DNA of 64,000 bases, taken from contig OY726569.1 in the NCBI GenBank assembly GCA_963383645.1, positions 79,762,211 to 79,826,210 of the forward strand, in the 5' to 3' direction. Below the pieces are notes generated by a model that worked only from the letters and a program-made list of their open reading frames with translations, made no database searches and was not told where the DNA came from. The translations under genes and the position numbers were made by a program. Below, in pieces: positions 43,385 to 55,528 of this stretch. The number at the start of each line of letters is the position of its first letter. The first letter of the stretch is position 1. Source of the DNA: Muscardinus avellanarius. Its lineage: Eukaryota; Chordata; Mammalia; Rodentia; Gliridae.

Positions 43385-43510
43385 TGCGTGTATTACTGTA
43401 TGGCTTATGAAAACTTTCCTCACATCTTGTTTAATCCTCATAACCATGGCAGGTAGGCAGAGCAGGTGTTGCTGCTGGCCTAATTCTTAGAGGAGGAGGA
43501 GGCAGGTTTG
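43385..43510 (-). mobile_element. MIR SINE fragment
   Basis: ttgtttaatcctcataacca followed by ggcaggtaggcagagcaggt and agaggaggaggaggcaggtt. Confidence 0.65.
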
Positions 43511-44111
43511 GAGAGGACCGATGATGAGCTCTGGCTGGTGGATGGAAGGTGGGGACTCAGATGTGGCACCCATACTCCTGTTCTCTGAGTCCAGGTACAG
43601 AGAGAAGACATGCTGCGTATGAAGTGCCTGGTGTCCTGAAGGCACATGCTGTTTTTGAGCGGAGAGCAGAGCTGAGCCTGCAACCTTGGGGTCCTTTAGC
43701 TCAGCGCGGTCCTCTGGTAGGAGGTGCACAAGGACCTTATCTGGTTCATTGTGCTGTCTTAGTGCCCTGCCCTGATACGGCAGGCACGGTATACAGGATG
43801 AGCCAGTGAACACCCTGTGGAGGGGCCGAGTCTTCACTGGGGATGAGAAGGTGAGGGGTGGAGGAAGCCTAGGGATGTGATTGTGGGGAGAGGAGAGAAG
43901 GAGCCCAAGCACAGCACGGTTGGCCCAGGTTCCAGAGAACCTTCATCAAATGCACTGCAAGACTCAGCACCTGCTTGGCAGGCCCAGCAAGATGTACAAC
44001 TGGACTGGTTGGCACCAGGCAGATTGTGCCTTCTTGGTCCAGTCGTTGCTGCGCCTGATTCCACTTCTTTGAGTAGATGTACTATTTGCATCTTAATTAA
44101 GCCCAAGGCAA
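43511..44111. other. unclassified sequence
   Basis: No gene or repeat recognised; long frames on both strands overlap and look accidental. Confidence 0.4.
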
Positions 44112-44190
44112 TCAAACTATTTATTGAACAACAACTACATGCCAGGCATTGTGCTCTGCACCTGGGGTTTGGAGATAAGTAAGATGCAAT
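44112..44190 (-). mobile_element. L2 LINE 3' end fragment
   Basis: attgaacaacaactacatgc, caggcattgtgctctgcacc and tggggtttggagataagtaa are the reversed L2 end. Confidence 0.75.
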
Positions 44191-45972
44191 TTCTGCTACT
44201 TGAAAGGCCACTTGCTCTTAGGTCCCCATTATTTTCCACGTACTTACTGTGTTAAGGTGAGGTGAAATTCATATTTTAGATTGTGTAGAGTGACCCCAAT
44301 TTGTGCACAACTGATCACAATACCATGCGATGGTGACTTGACGCGTACACAGTACAGTCTCTTAGGATGAGAGAGAAGGGACTGATTTCTGTTTGGGAGC
44401 TATGGGCACTCTTGATTAGATGTGGCCTGAGGTGGGAGAGCAGAGCAAATGACGGAGGTAAACGTGTGCAAGGCGTGCTTGGAGGGTGAACGGTGAGCTG
44501 GTTAGAGTGGAGAGAGCCGTGCTCAGTGGGAGGGGATGGACAGTGAGAGGGGGCAGGTTAAGCTTAAAGAGAACTTCATCCTTACATGTCCTGGTCCCTT
44601 GGAAGGGCAACTCTTGCCTGGTATAGGTGTCTACGCTTTGCTATCCAGTCATCTGTTTCATGCTTTGTTCTCTGGTCAGCATGTCCTGGTTCTGTTTGGT
44701 CTTGTGGCCTTTTAAGAGGTAAACTCCCAGCTGGGTGTGATGGTGCACACCTGGAATCCCAACTCTAACTTTGGGGCAGAACTTGAGGCCACCAGCCTCC
44801 TGCTGACGATGTCCATATGACTATGTTCCAGCCTCTGGGATACGGGTAGAAGGGACCCACATTTGAGTGTAGCCCAAGAAGGGAACGCAAGATCACTCCC
44901 CTGACCTCTCCCCCTTCTGTAAGAGGAAGACCCCTGCAGAAGCTCTTTGGACACAGCAATAGAAGTCCTGCAGTCACCCTAAAGGCCTGGACACCCACTT
45001 AGGGGTGGTGCCCTTTAAACCTCTTTTATTGCAGCAGCTTAGTCTGCACCGAAACCTATTTAGCAGCAGGAGCCCTGGATGACTAGTTCTTCGTCCCCTG
45101 GTCTTGGGCAGACAATCCATCTTATCTTTCCAGGCCTCAGCTACCCCCAGAGGGGATTCCCAATACCCCTTTTCCTAGCTGCGGGGAAAGCATCTAAGAA
45201 CCGCAGAGGTGGCTATGGTTTGTACAGCGTGGAGAGGGAGGTCAAGGTGTGTGGGGAACATTTTCAGAGTGAGTGAGTGCTAATCTCCCATCACCCACCA
45301 TTTCCTCTTCAGGAGCCGGGAGTGGATGGGCTTAATTGGCGGTGCAGCTAATCAGAGTAGAGGGGGGCATGGCTGTTCACCATCTCCCCAGACACAATTC
45401 TCTCTAACCTTTCAAGCGCTCAGAAAACACAGTTTGTCTTGGCTGTAATGGGCCTAAGGAAGTGATCCGGATCGAAAGGCTGTTATACAATCTCAGTATG
45501 GAACGTGCTGAACCCAGGTGAACCTCACTAAAATGCCTCAGCGGGGCGAGTGTTTGTATTTCATGTTCGTGATGTCTGAATGTGTAAGTTCACATGAGAA
45601 ACGTAAGTACCAGGGCGCAGTGACTGGCTGGGTCAGGGCCGCTATTTCAGGCTGCAGTGTACTCCGCGGCAGGGCTGGCAGAGCGCTGACTCCGAAGTTC
45701 CTGGGCGCCCAGCTCGGGAGGGACCCCGCACGCAGCCTGTGCGTTCTTCCCACTCTGCGAACTCACCGTCAACACCATTTGGATTTTCTCAAGTAACCCA
45801 GCACTGTGCTCGATGTACCCCTGGTTGGCTTATGATCGCGGAAGGATAGAGCCGGTGTGATTTGGGAGAAACCAGCAAAGAGCACAGTTTAGGGGTGTCT
45901 TGGGGGAAACTGAACACAAAAGGAAAAAAGGAAGGATATATAGGAAAGAGAAAAGATATGTGTGAAAATTGT
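44191..45972. other. 1.8 kb mostly unclassified, one B1 scrap
   Basis: A B1 5' fragment lies at about 44729-44766 (agctgggtgtgatggtgcac). CpG sites are somewhat frequent at 45610-45850, but no exon can be defined. Confidence 0.4.
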
Positions 45973-46195
45973 AAACAAATTCTTTTTTTAGTGCAGGAGA
46001 TTGAACTCAGAGGCAGTCTACCTCTGAACTACACCAACAGCTCCCCCCACCCTGTATGAAACAAGGTCTCACTAAGTTGCTGAAGGTCTTGTTAAGTTGC
46101 TGAGGCTGACCTCAAACTCGTGATTCTCCTGCCTCAGCCTCCCAAGTTCTGGGATGACAAGCACATGCTACACGCCCAGTGGAAACAAATTTCTT
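45973..46195 (-). mobile_element. B1-dID SINE with TSD
   Basis: aaacaaattctt (45973) and aaacaaatttctt (46183) flank a moderately diverged full copy. Confidence 0.9.
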
Positions 46196-47515
46196 AAGTA
46201 TCTTACAGTGGGAACACATTAAGACAAATTATGGTCCAATCATTCAATTCATTTTTTTAAAGGTTCTCTGCTTCTTGGTTAGAGATGTGAAGTTTCCTGT
46301 ATGAAGCACATATGTTAAGAAAGGGCTTCATTAAAGCCAAAGAGGGACTGAACTCCCAAATCATACCTACCCGGGTGCAGCTTGCACACTCCATCATGAT
46401 GGGCAGTGCACAAGCCAACTCTCACAGCACACACAGGCGTGGCACAGCACACCCAGGGTATCCAGGGTGGCACACCGGCACCGGGCCCAAGGCACAACGC
46501 CCAGGTGTGATAGGTGACACACAGGTGCAGTGCCTGCTGCCCAGTTGACCTGGAGCACCTTGACAACCACGTCGAGTCCTTAGCAACCTGAGGATTATAA
46601 TTGCTAGCACCTGAGACTAAAAAACCCACAATTTCTTCTACCAAGGAGCCTTGCTGCATTGCAGTTCTGACCACTGATGAAGAGGCCTATGCTCACTGGC
46701 CAGTGATGCTGGGAGCTGGACAAGTCCTCCCCTTCGGTTCTGGCCATGCACTGAGTAAGGTCAGGCCTGAAGACCTGGGCCAGACTCAGCTGCCCCAGAC
46801 CTGAGACCCCAGTAGTGGTAAGTGGACAGCCCAACCTGCTTTCCAGGCTGAACGAATCTCTCTCTCTGCCCAAAGTAGCATAAGTTGTATAAAGTTTGCA
46901 TGGAGTGTTAACAAATAAAGAACTTGGTCACGATTGCAATAAATGTTCTTGAAATGACCAAGACTGTGTTTTGGTTGTTTTCCATGAGCTGAGTCTGCTC
47001 AGAACACCTCCTGCTGAATGCTCCCCACCATTGGCCCTGGGCCGTCGCCCGAGCCTGCGCCCTGCCACTTCAACTTCCAGTCTCTGAAACTGTGAGCTGA
47101 GTGAATCTTTTATTTTAGAAGTTTGAAAAATGTATTGTTTATATACCGGGGTCCTATGCTCCTAGGTTCTAGGATAGAATCTTTTATCTCATATTATGCA
47201 TCCATTTAAAACTACATTTATGAATCTGACAGACCAGAAGCGATGGAAGCTTTAAAATATATAATTGAAGACGGTTAAGCACACGGTTGGGAAAGTAAAT
47301 GTAAGGAAGGATTTGGCATCCTGGAGGCAGTGGCTTAGAACTCCCAGGTTTTCAGTTCTACTCGTTTTTCTTCAGTAAGCCACATGCTAATCTCATCCTC
47401 TGTACCCATGGGGGCGTGCTCTCAGGACCCCCTGAAGATGCCAATATCTCAGGATGCTCAAGTTCCTATAACCTATGTGCACCCTCCTATATGTTTTCTT
47501 TATTTATTTAATATT
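46196..47515. other. 1.3 kb unclassified, with LTR-like hints
   Basis: An LTR-like 3' pattern (tctctgaaactgtgagctga) occurs near 47080 and two AATAAA words at 46913-46947. A CACA/GGCACA-rich patch lies at 46420-46540. None is enough for a call. Confidence 0.35.
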
Positions 47516-47599
47516 TATTCGGTACTGGGGATTGAACCCAGGGGTATTCTACCTCCAAGCTATACCTCCAGTCCTATTTTTTATTTTATTTTATTTTAT

Positions 47600-47802
47600 T
47601 TGCGATACTGGGGATGGAACCCAGGGGATTCTACTGCCGAGCTACATCTCCAGCCCTATTTTTTATTCTTTATTTTGAAACAGAGTCTCACTGAGTTTTA
47701 AAGGGCCTCACTAAGTAGTAGCTGAGGCTGGCCACAAACCGTGATCCTCCTATCTCAGCCTCCCAAATGCTGGGATTACAAGTGTGTGCCACCACACCCG
47801 GC
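47600..47802 (-). mobile_element. B1-dID SINE, type I, inner copy
   Basis: Complete minus-strand copy; its TTTTA-rich tail lies in the outer linker. Confidence 0.9.
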
Positions 47803-48035
47803 TTCTTTATTTTGTTTGTTTGTTTTTTTTGTTTTGGTGGTACTAGGGTTCCTGGAAACCCTTCTACCTCTGGGCTACACTCCCAGACACCTATTTTTTA
47901 TATTTTTATTTGGAAACAGGGTCTCTTAAACCAGTAAGGCTGGCTTCGAACCTGTGCGATCCTCCTGTCTCTGCCTCCCAAGCGCGGGAATTACAAGCGT
48001 GCGCCACCATGCCCGGCATCCTGCTTCTTTATTTT
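47801..48035 (-). mobile_element. B1-dID SINE, type III, perfect TSD at a SINE junction
   Basis: gcttctttatttt at 47801-47813 and 48023-48035. The duplicated bases span the junction of the type I copy and the outer linker, giving an insertion order of outer, type I, type III. Confidence 0.95.
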
Positions 48036-48184
48036 AAAACAGGGTCTCATTAAGTTGTGGAGGGACTTACTAAGTAGCTGAGGCTGGTGGCGAACGTGCG
48101 ATCCTCCTGTCTCAGCCTCCCAAGTACTGGGATTACAAGTATGCGCCACCATATACAGCTTATTTACTTACTTGTTTATTTTTA

Positions 48185-48386
48185 TACTGGAGATTGAATC
48201 CAGAGATATTCTACCTCCAAGCTACACCACTAACACTATTTTATTTTACTTTTATTTTCAAACAGGGTCTCTCTAGGTTATTAAGAGACCTTGCTAAGTT
48301 GCTGAGCCCAGCCTTGACCTTGCAATCCTCATCTCATCCTCCCAAGTATTGGGATGATAGGCACGTGCCAGCATGTCCAGCCTGGC
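48185..48386 (-). mobile_element. B1-dID SINE, diverged
   Basis: ID half (ttgaatccagagatattcta), linker and an eroded B1 half. Confidence 0.85.
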
Positions 48387-48643
48387 TCCTTTTTATATTT
48401 TATTATTTATTTATTTATTTATTTATTATTTATTTATTGGTAGTACCGAGGGTGGAACCCGGGGGCTTTTCTACCTCCGGACTAAATTCCCAGAGCTATT
48501 TTTATACTTTATTTGGAAACAGGGTCTCACTGAGTTGCTGAGAGCCTCACTAAGTAGCTGAGGCTGGCTTCGAGCCTGTGTAATCCTCCTGTCTCAGCCT
48601 CCCAAGAGCAGGGATTACAAGCGTGCGCCACCACGCCCGGCTA
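48387..48643 (-). mobile_element. B1-dID SINE, type II, with TTTA tail
   Basis: A TTTA/TTATT tail of about 45 bp followed by a complete type II copy. Confidence 0.9.
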
Positions 48644-48766
48644 TTTATTTTTTACTTTGAAACGGAGTCTTACTAAATTACCGAGCACTGGTCTCAAACC
48701 TGTGATCCTCCTGTCTCAGCCTCCTAAGTGTTGAGATTGCGGATGTGCAGCACTGCACCCAGCTCT
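48644..48766 (-). mobile_element. B1 half, probably of an interrupted SINE
   Basis: Linker and B1 half without an ID half. The type II SINE before it probably inserted in its linker. Confidence 0.75.
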
Positions 48767-49440
48767 CATATGTATTTTAAATCATCTCTAGGCTACTTGT
48801 CATACCCAATAGCATGTAGGTGACAAGGGAAAAGTCTCTGTGTACAAATGCAATTATTTTCTGAATATTTGCAATCCACAGTTGGATTTGAGCATGTGGT
48901 AGGCTGACTGACAGGCCTGCTGTGTTCTGGGGGATACTCTGGGCATGTTAACTTTTGTCTCCCAGCTCTGATAAAGCAGGATTTAGCTCATCTGTAGACA
49001 GAGAGATGCACTACCCAGAGCCCCCTTCAAAAACTAACTTGCTGCCCAGCTTCGGGGAATGTGGCCAGCAGCCAGCTTGTCCAGGGTTCCCCTCCACTGG
49101 GCAGAGCTGCATCACCCTCTTTGGCCCAGCCCGCCTCCAGCGACTGCAGGTGAGGGTGCACAGGCCGGGCTACTTTGGTCCAGCCTGGGACAGCCTAGTG
49201 CTCAGAGCTCACACCAGTGCTCTGGTAGGCCACTGGAAGTTGGTTGGGTCTGCATCACAGTTGGATGTTTTCCTCTGCCCCGCCTGCTTCCTTCCCCCTC
49301 TTTGCACAGATATCATTGCTAATAAACACCACGTGTCCCAAACTGTCTCAGTATCTGCTTCCAGAGGACTTGACCTGCAATAATCACCCTTGTTCCTTTC
49401 CCAGTTTCTCACAGTATATTATTTTGACTGTGCTAAATCA
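48767..49440 (+). other. unclassified, possible LTR 3' end near 49380
   Basis: gctaataaacaccacgtgtc followed by ctcagtatctgcttccagag resembles the 3' part of an old LTR. The upstream part and its 142-codon frame are not recognised. Confidence 0.35.
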
Positions 49441-49970
49441 ATTAAGCAGGGACTATACTTCCCCACGTTCCCTCCCCTGGGTCCAAGTTAGGACTAGCAT
49501 GCCGGGCGCGTGTGGGAATGTGCGAGGCGGACGGGCAGAGGCTACTGTTTTGCTGTCTGCAGGCTGGCATGGGGCCGAGGCCGCCGCGGCTCACTTCCTG
49601 GGCCCACTGCCCATGGCTTCTCCAGCTCCTCCCCAATCTCCTCCTAGGCGCTCTCTGTCCTGGGCTAGAGGGCTGGAGGTGTGAGCCGCTCCATGAGGGA
49701 GACACTTGCTCTTCTAGAAGATCGCTCACATCATGGAGACTGGAAGCAGAGAGACAGAGGTTGACTTCAGTTTGTCCTTGGGAATTCCAGGTTGTCCTTC
49801 CTCCTCCCCATCTTTTCTTCCCAAATGCCAGTTCTGCTGACCTCAGGCCCCACACCAGACACAGAGGCAATTGTCTTCCATAGGCTGTGTAACCGGGCCC
49901 TGTGCTTGCGTGAAATCAATCCCTACCACAGTTCCCTTTTTCCTGAATCCTAACTGATATAGTCATTCTT
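49441..49970 (+). other. GC-rich stretch, possible old LTR or DNA-transposon copy
   Basis: The end at about 49900-49965 (gtgaaatcaatccctacc, ttcctgaatcctaactgat) resembles a known repeat terminus. Frames of over 120 codons occur on both strands, as expected from base composition. Confidence 0.35.
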
Positions 49971-50205
49971 TCTCGTTCCTCTGCCGATGACTTTGTTTCA
50001 TCAGCTCTCAGTAGCGCTTAGCTGCTTCCTCTGTGAGGGAGGACATTAACATCACCCCTTGCCCTTTCCTTTTTTCCTCCCTTCTCACCTCTCCTATCAG
50101 CTATTTATTTTTATATCATCGAGTGTGGTAACATTACATCCTGTCCTAAAACTAGAGCAAACTTTTCCTTTCCTTGTCTATAGCCCATTCTAAAAGCTGA
50201 GAACC

Positions 50206-50397
50206 AGCTGGGCATGGTGGCCCAGGCCTGGAATCCCAGTGCTTAAGAGACTGAGATAGGAGGATTGAAGGTTCGCAGCCAGCCTCAGCAACTTTTTGAG
50301 GCCCTCCATAACTAAGCGAGACCCTGTTTCAAAAATAAAAATAGGGCTAGGGTACAGCTCAGAGTTAGGATGCCTCTGGGTTCAATCCTCAGTATGA

Positions 50398-50432
<35 letters not shown>

Positions 50433-50433
50433 A
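50206..50433 (+). mobile_element. B1-dID SINE with (AAAT)n tail
   Basis: Both halves are present and moderately diverged, with an AAAT tail of about 38 bp. Confidence 0.9.
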
Positions 50434-51091
50434 ACATCAAACAGCATTTAGCAGCGCAATTAGTGTGGGTGAGCAGGCACCAGGCCTAGTGGTAGGTGTG
50501 ATTGTATTTCTTTCTGTATAGGTCAAGTGCAGATACAGGTATCACTCAAAAGAGAATATTCTTAGCCCTAGGATCAACCAGGCTTTGCTGTTTTGTGTCC
50601 CATCATCATTGAATTGCATCTTACCTCTCATGTTGTTTCATTTTGAAACCATGGCTTTATTGTTTACTGGTTTGTTTTTCCTAGAGTTTTGATGAATATA
50701 TTTTTTGACTTTGACAAAACAACAACAACAACAAAAATCTCTTAGGGCTTTGCCATCATGTCCCAAACGTCACTTAGCTTTTTATTTATTTTATGGCTTG
50801 CTTGGGATCCATTCTATTCTTTGAGAGACATCTCCTTGGGATCCGCCGGAGATGATAATGGATTATTGGATTCTTGGCTATGCCTTTTTTCTGAGGCTCA
50901 CTAAACAGCCATCACCCAGGGCCATCTTTCCACTGGACTCAGATTCATCTCACTTCTCATAGTCTCTCATTCCACTTTCGTGCCCGCGGTGTCTGCTCCA
51001 GTTCTGCTGGAGTACATTCTTAGTTTATCCACAAGGCAGGTGCAAGAGGTAAAAATCAAGTCGGTTCACAAGGACTTCCTACTTGTCTGAT
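50434..51091. other. unclassified sequence
   Basis: No gene or repeat recognised apart from a short CAA run near 50720. Confidence 0.4.
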
Positions 51092-51425
51092 TTGTGCAAG
51101 TCCCTGACTTCTTTGCACTTCAATTTCCTCACCGTCTCCACAGCGATCCTCTCTCCTGGAATCACCACCAAGATCTGAATGCTGAGCAAACTTTGCTTTA
51201 TTTCCCTAATTGGACCACTTGTATGCTAAGAGATCCTAAAATGCCCCATTCCCAATGGAATACAATTAAAATTCTTCAACACATCCATAATCGGTTCCCA
51301 ATGACTCTTCCGATTTATTTCCTATTACTCCCTTCACATAACTGCGCCCTGCCAAACTTGTCCCCCAGAGCAGCAGCACTTTTCGGTCATCAGGCCTTGA
51401 CCCGTGTCCCTTGGCCCTGAAAACC
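51092..51425 (+). mobile_element. L2 LINE fragment
   Basis: attaaaattcttcaacacat and ccttcacataactgcgccct have the order and texture of an internal L2 segment. Confidence 0.5.
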
Positions 51426-51857
51426 TTGGCCCTAAAGTCTGTGCATCAAATTCTGTTTTCCTTCGAGCAACCCCCATCTGTCCTCTGGTTTTCCTCCTCT
51501 CCACTGAGCATCATGGTTGTGACCCACACTTGATGGGCCACCGGCGGATGGAGTAAACTTTCTAAACTTTCGATGCTTCTCTGCAGCTAGGGCAGCCATG
51601 GTGTTGAATGATTTTTTTTTAATAGGCTGGGCAGAATCCAGGATGCCTCTAGGCAATGTTTCCAGAAACCTAAAGAACAATTGCTCCTTTCCTCTCTCCC
51701 CTAATGTGACTAGTGCTCACTAGGAAAGCCACCATTAGATGAGGTCTTTTGGCCACTGAGAAAATGTTCTGCCATTGAATCTCTCTCCCTCCTGTGGAGG
51801 GGAAGCACACTCACATGACTTAGTAACACCAGTCTTCACTCTCTCGCTCCTGGGTCC
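51426..51857. other. unclassified sequence
   Basis: Nothing recognisable seen. Confidence 0.4.
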
Positions 51858-51975
51858 ACTCATTCATTCAGTCAGCAGCTCTATAAATGAATCTGATGAC
51901 TCTGATGTGCCAGGCACCGTGGAGGGCTTGGGGACAGAGGGCAAAGACACAGTCCCTTCCCACAGAGTAGTTGTG
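51858..51975 (-). mobile_element. L2 LINE 3' end fragment
   Basis: cattcattcagtcagcagct, gatgtgccaggcaccgtgga and gacacagtcccttcccacag match the reversed L2 end. Confidence 0.75.
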
Positions 51976-53334
51976 ACCAGCTTAGAATGATTTACAGATT
52001 GCTTTCTACCCAGGAAGTACAGCCGAGAGCAGGATACTGGAGCATCTGAGGGCAGGACTGGGGAGAGGCTGGGCATATTGACTGGGTGCAGGAGACCGTG
52101 AAGGACCCAAAAGCTGGGTGGAAGAGGGTGCACAGCTCAGCGACCTGCCTGAGACAGAATTCCCTCTGCCTCTCAGGTTGGCACTCAGACTAGGCAGGAA
52201 ACTGGGGAGAAGGTGGGAGGGGAGGCTCTGAGTACCAGGCCCTGCCCGTTCCATTTCAGGTGTCCTACCCTCCCTACCTCAGGTGAGATCCTAGGCAGCT
52301 CCTCTCAGCTAACCTGAGAGGGAACCACAGAGAAAGGAAAGTCCGTTGGCTTACTTGGTGACCTTCCCGCCATTTCTGTTCATCATTTGCAGGATGAGCA
52401 TGGGAGGAACGGGAGAAGAAGGCTGGCCTCGACTGTGTGTAGCCCAGGCTGCTTCTTCAGAGCTGGCCAGCCCCAGCCGCCTGGCCCCAGACTGATGCAG
52501 AGGGCCCCTGGCACTGGGGGAGCCATGCATTTCTCATCAGGTGTTGAATTGTGCCTGCTGATCACATCCTGGACTGGCTGGCCCATGGCAGATCAAGCTC
52601 CTTTTGTAGCCAGTGGGACCAAGAAGAGGTGGAAGTTGAGTGTTTGATGTGTCCAACCAACTTGCAGCTTACATCATTAAATTTCTTCCTGAACCTTTTC
52701 AAACCAAAGCTTGGCTAAGGAGGAGCTGTGGGCCTGTGGGTGCTGGCTGAGGCCTGGTATTGCCCATAGGTGCAGATTTTCTCTGCCCTTGGCCAGAATC
52801 AGCTCAGGGTAAACTAGGGCTTGGGCTATGGAGTCTAGGGATGCCAGCCTTCTAAGTAGGTTTTTGTGCTGTCTTCCCTATTCTAGAGGAGGGCTGTTCA
52901 GGGAGCCCATCCATACCCAAATTAAAGACCATAGGTTCTTGCAAACAGAAGTGTCCTCAGAGCAAGTATAACCCTTCTATTTCACAAAAAGTAGAATTGG
53001 AGAGGGCATTTGAGATCTCTTATCTACAGAAATAGTGGCTGGGCTGGGGCTGGACTCCAGACTTCCCCATTCCCCATCCAGAGGTACTCCTGCTTACTCT
53101 AAGCATGACTTTTTTTTTTTTAATGTGCACACTTTAAAAGAAGGACTAAAAGAAGAGGCAACTAATTCTACCTGATAATGGTGAAAGCTAAGACAAAGTG
53201 GCCGCCCACAGGCCAGGGGATGTCCCAGCTCCCCACATACCACACTCTTTGCTCTGCCCTGCACAGTCTGTCCTGGAGAGCCCCTTCCTCCTTACAAACC
53301 CCTGGTTGAGAGGATCAGAACCTAGAAATTCTGC
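51976..53334. other. 1.36 kb unclassified
   Basis: No SINE, gene or other element recognised. A T run lies at 53109-53121. Confidence 0.4.
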
Positions 53335-53500
53335 ATATTTGTAGTATATTAACTCTTTCTAAGAGACAGCTTATGTGAACCTCAGAACAACCCTAAGATA
53401 TTATTATCCCTTTAGATAATAGTAAATAAGGCAAATGGGGGTGCAGAGGGAGAATATGATTGAAAAATATCACACCCTGGTAGGTGGTGAGCTGCGTCTA
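53335..53500 (-). mobile_element. MIR SINE
   Basis: gaacctcagaacaaccctaa, ttattatccctttagataat and cacaccctggtaggtggtga form a reversed MIR. Confidence 0.75.
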
Positions 53501-53589
53501 CAATTATGTCTTCTGACTATGAACTCTACTCTGTCTTTTGTACAATGAGAAAGCATGTGAAAACATGCTTTGAAAACTGTACAGATATA

Positions 53590-54250
53590 CTTATAATGCT
53601 AGTTACTACCACTGTTGACACCTCAGTTACTACCATGGCCACAAACACCATCGCTATTATCAAAATGACCACAGTTACCACTACTAACAACACCACTATT
53701 ACCAGTACCATCACTACTCCACCACTGTGACCACCATGACCACCAATACCACCACCACCACCACCATCATTGCTTCCAACACCCTACCATCCCCATCATG
53801 TCCACTAATACCCTTACTGCCAATACCATCACCATCACCACCACCACCATCACCACCACCACCATCACTACCAACACCTCTACCATTACTACCATGTGCA
53901 CCAATACCACCATTACCATCACCACCACCATCATCACTGCCAACACCCCAAATAATATTATATTATTATTCATTAAAATTATTAATATTAATATCACTCT
54001 CATCCCAAACTGTCCCCACCATGACTACTAATACCACAACACTAATATCACCATTACTATCACCATCGCCACTACCATCGTAACTACCCACACACAGTCC
54101 CCACCATGCTCACCATCACCATCACCATCACCATCACCAGTACTGTAACACTCACTCTTGGCAGCAGCAGCATGGTCATTATCATCACATGACCACCGCC
54201 ATTACTACTGGCAATGCCATATCCTACATGGTTACCATTGCTACTCACAC
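53590..54250. repeat. imperfect ACC/ATC/ACT trinucleotide tract
   Basis: About 660 bp built from ACC, ATC, ACT, CAT and ACA triplets. It includes a pure hexamer-like accatc run near 54110-54138 and an AATATT-rich island at 53950-53996. Open frames here are translated repeat. Confidence 0.9.
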
Positions 54251-54315
54251 CTTCAAAGCTAAACCTTGAGACTTTCTATGCCTAACGCCTCAATACTACT
54301 AAACAGCTAAGTGGT

Positions 54316-55313
54316 TAGAACCCATTTGGGTATGCATATGTTACTGTAGTTCTCTGATTTCAACCCCTTTGAAAAGATACCCGGGAGTGGTATAGCCAGA
54401 TCATATGGTGGATCCATTCCCAGTTTTCTAAGGAATCTCCACACCGATCTCCATAGCAGCAGAACTAGTTTGCACTCCCACCAACAGTGTAAAAGAGTTT
54501 TCCTCTTTCCCCACATCCTCGCCAGCATTTGTTGTTGTTTGAGTTCTTTATGTTTGCCACTCTGATTGGGGTTAGATGGAATCTCAGTGTAGTTTTGATT
54601 TGCATCTCCCTGATGGCCAGTGATGTTGAACATCTTTTCATGTGTCTATTGGTCCTTTGTATCTCTTCTTTTGTGAAGTGTCTATTTAGTTCAGTTGCCC
54701 ATTTCTTATTGGGTTGTTTTGCTAGTGTACAGTCTTTTGAGCTCTTTGTATATTCTGGATATTAGCCCTCTGTCTGAGTGGTAACATATGCATACCCATG
54801 TTCATAGCAGCACAATTTGTAATAGCCAAAATATGGAACCAACCTAGGTCTCCATCAACAGAGGAATGGATTGCAAAATTATGAGAAATACATACAATGG
54901 AATTCTACTCAGCTATAAAGAAGAACAAAATCATGTCATTCTCAAGAAGATGGAAAGACCTGGAGAATATTATGTTAAGTGAGATCAGCCAAGCACAGAA
55001 AGAGAAGGGACTTATGTTTTCTCTAATATGCTCCAACTAGAGAGTACTAGGGATACCAGAGGGACTCCAGACAATGGAGGAGAAACCTCACCAAAGCTAG
55101 AATGGAAGGAGAGGAGAGGAAGAAGGCTGAGTGTGATTAATGAAGGAGCTACATGCGAATTTGTGTAAAAATATAAATACAGCATGGTTAACCTGGACAC
55201 TCATTGTTGAGAGGGGGAAAGGGGAAGCGGGGTGGGAAAGGGTACCAAGCATAGTCTGAATGTATGCCATTTTCAATATGTTCCACATTAAAAAAAGAAT
55301 AGAACCCATTTGG
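54316..55313 (+). mobile_element. L1 LINE insertion with inverted 5' part, perfect 14-bp TSD
   Basis: tagaacccatttgg flanks the insertion at 54316-54329 and 55300-55313. Bases 54330-54780 carry an L1 ORF2 C-terminal segment on the minus strand (a readable stretch includes HCWWECK). From 54781 the L1 continues on the plus strand through its 3' UTR to a short A-rich tail at about 55290-55299. The two parts meet with an 18-nt overlap: gtaacatatgcataccca is present in both. It is truncated and non-functional. Confidence 0.92.
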
Positions 55314-55417
55314 CTAAATCAGGTCTTTGATGCTAAAGTGTAATTCATGGACCAGCATCTTTAGCAACCCTCGGAGAGGTTGTTAGAAAAGCAGAAGCTT
55401 AGTCTTCACCTCAACTA

Positions 55418-55489
55418 TTTTTTTTTTTTTTTGGTACTGGGGATTGAATCCAGGGGCATTTTACCCTGAGCTATATACCCCTAACCCAT

Positions 55490-55528
<39 letters not shown>

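Larger units (their letters stand above)
47519..48162 (-). mobile_element. outer B1-dID SINE, split by two SINEs
   Basis: The ID half at 47519-47580 and the B1 half at about 48023-48162 are separated by a type I and then a type III SINE, all on the minus strand. Confidence 0.85.

Noticed and set aside
45590..45860. Possible CpG island or promoter
   Set aside because: CpG sites are only moderately frequent over about 250 bases, and no first exon or core promoter motif can be defined.
49244..49883. Overlapping frames of 120-146 codons on both strands
   Set aside because: The stretch is GC-rich, where long frames arise by chance. Part of it looks like an old repeat end, and the frames contradict each other.
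53506..54083. Threonine/valine/methionine-rich frames near 53.5-54.1 kb
   Set aside because: They are simply translations of the ACC/ATC trinucleotide tract.
54307..54633. 108-codon minus-strand frame that looks protein-coding
   Set aside because: It is a fragment of L1 ORF2 in the inverted part of a truncated retrotransposon, not a host gene.
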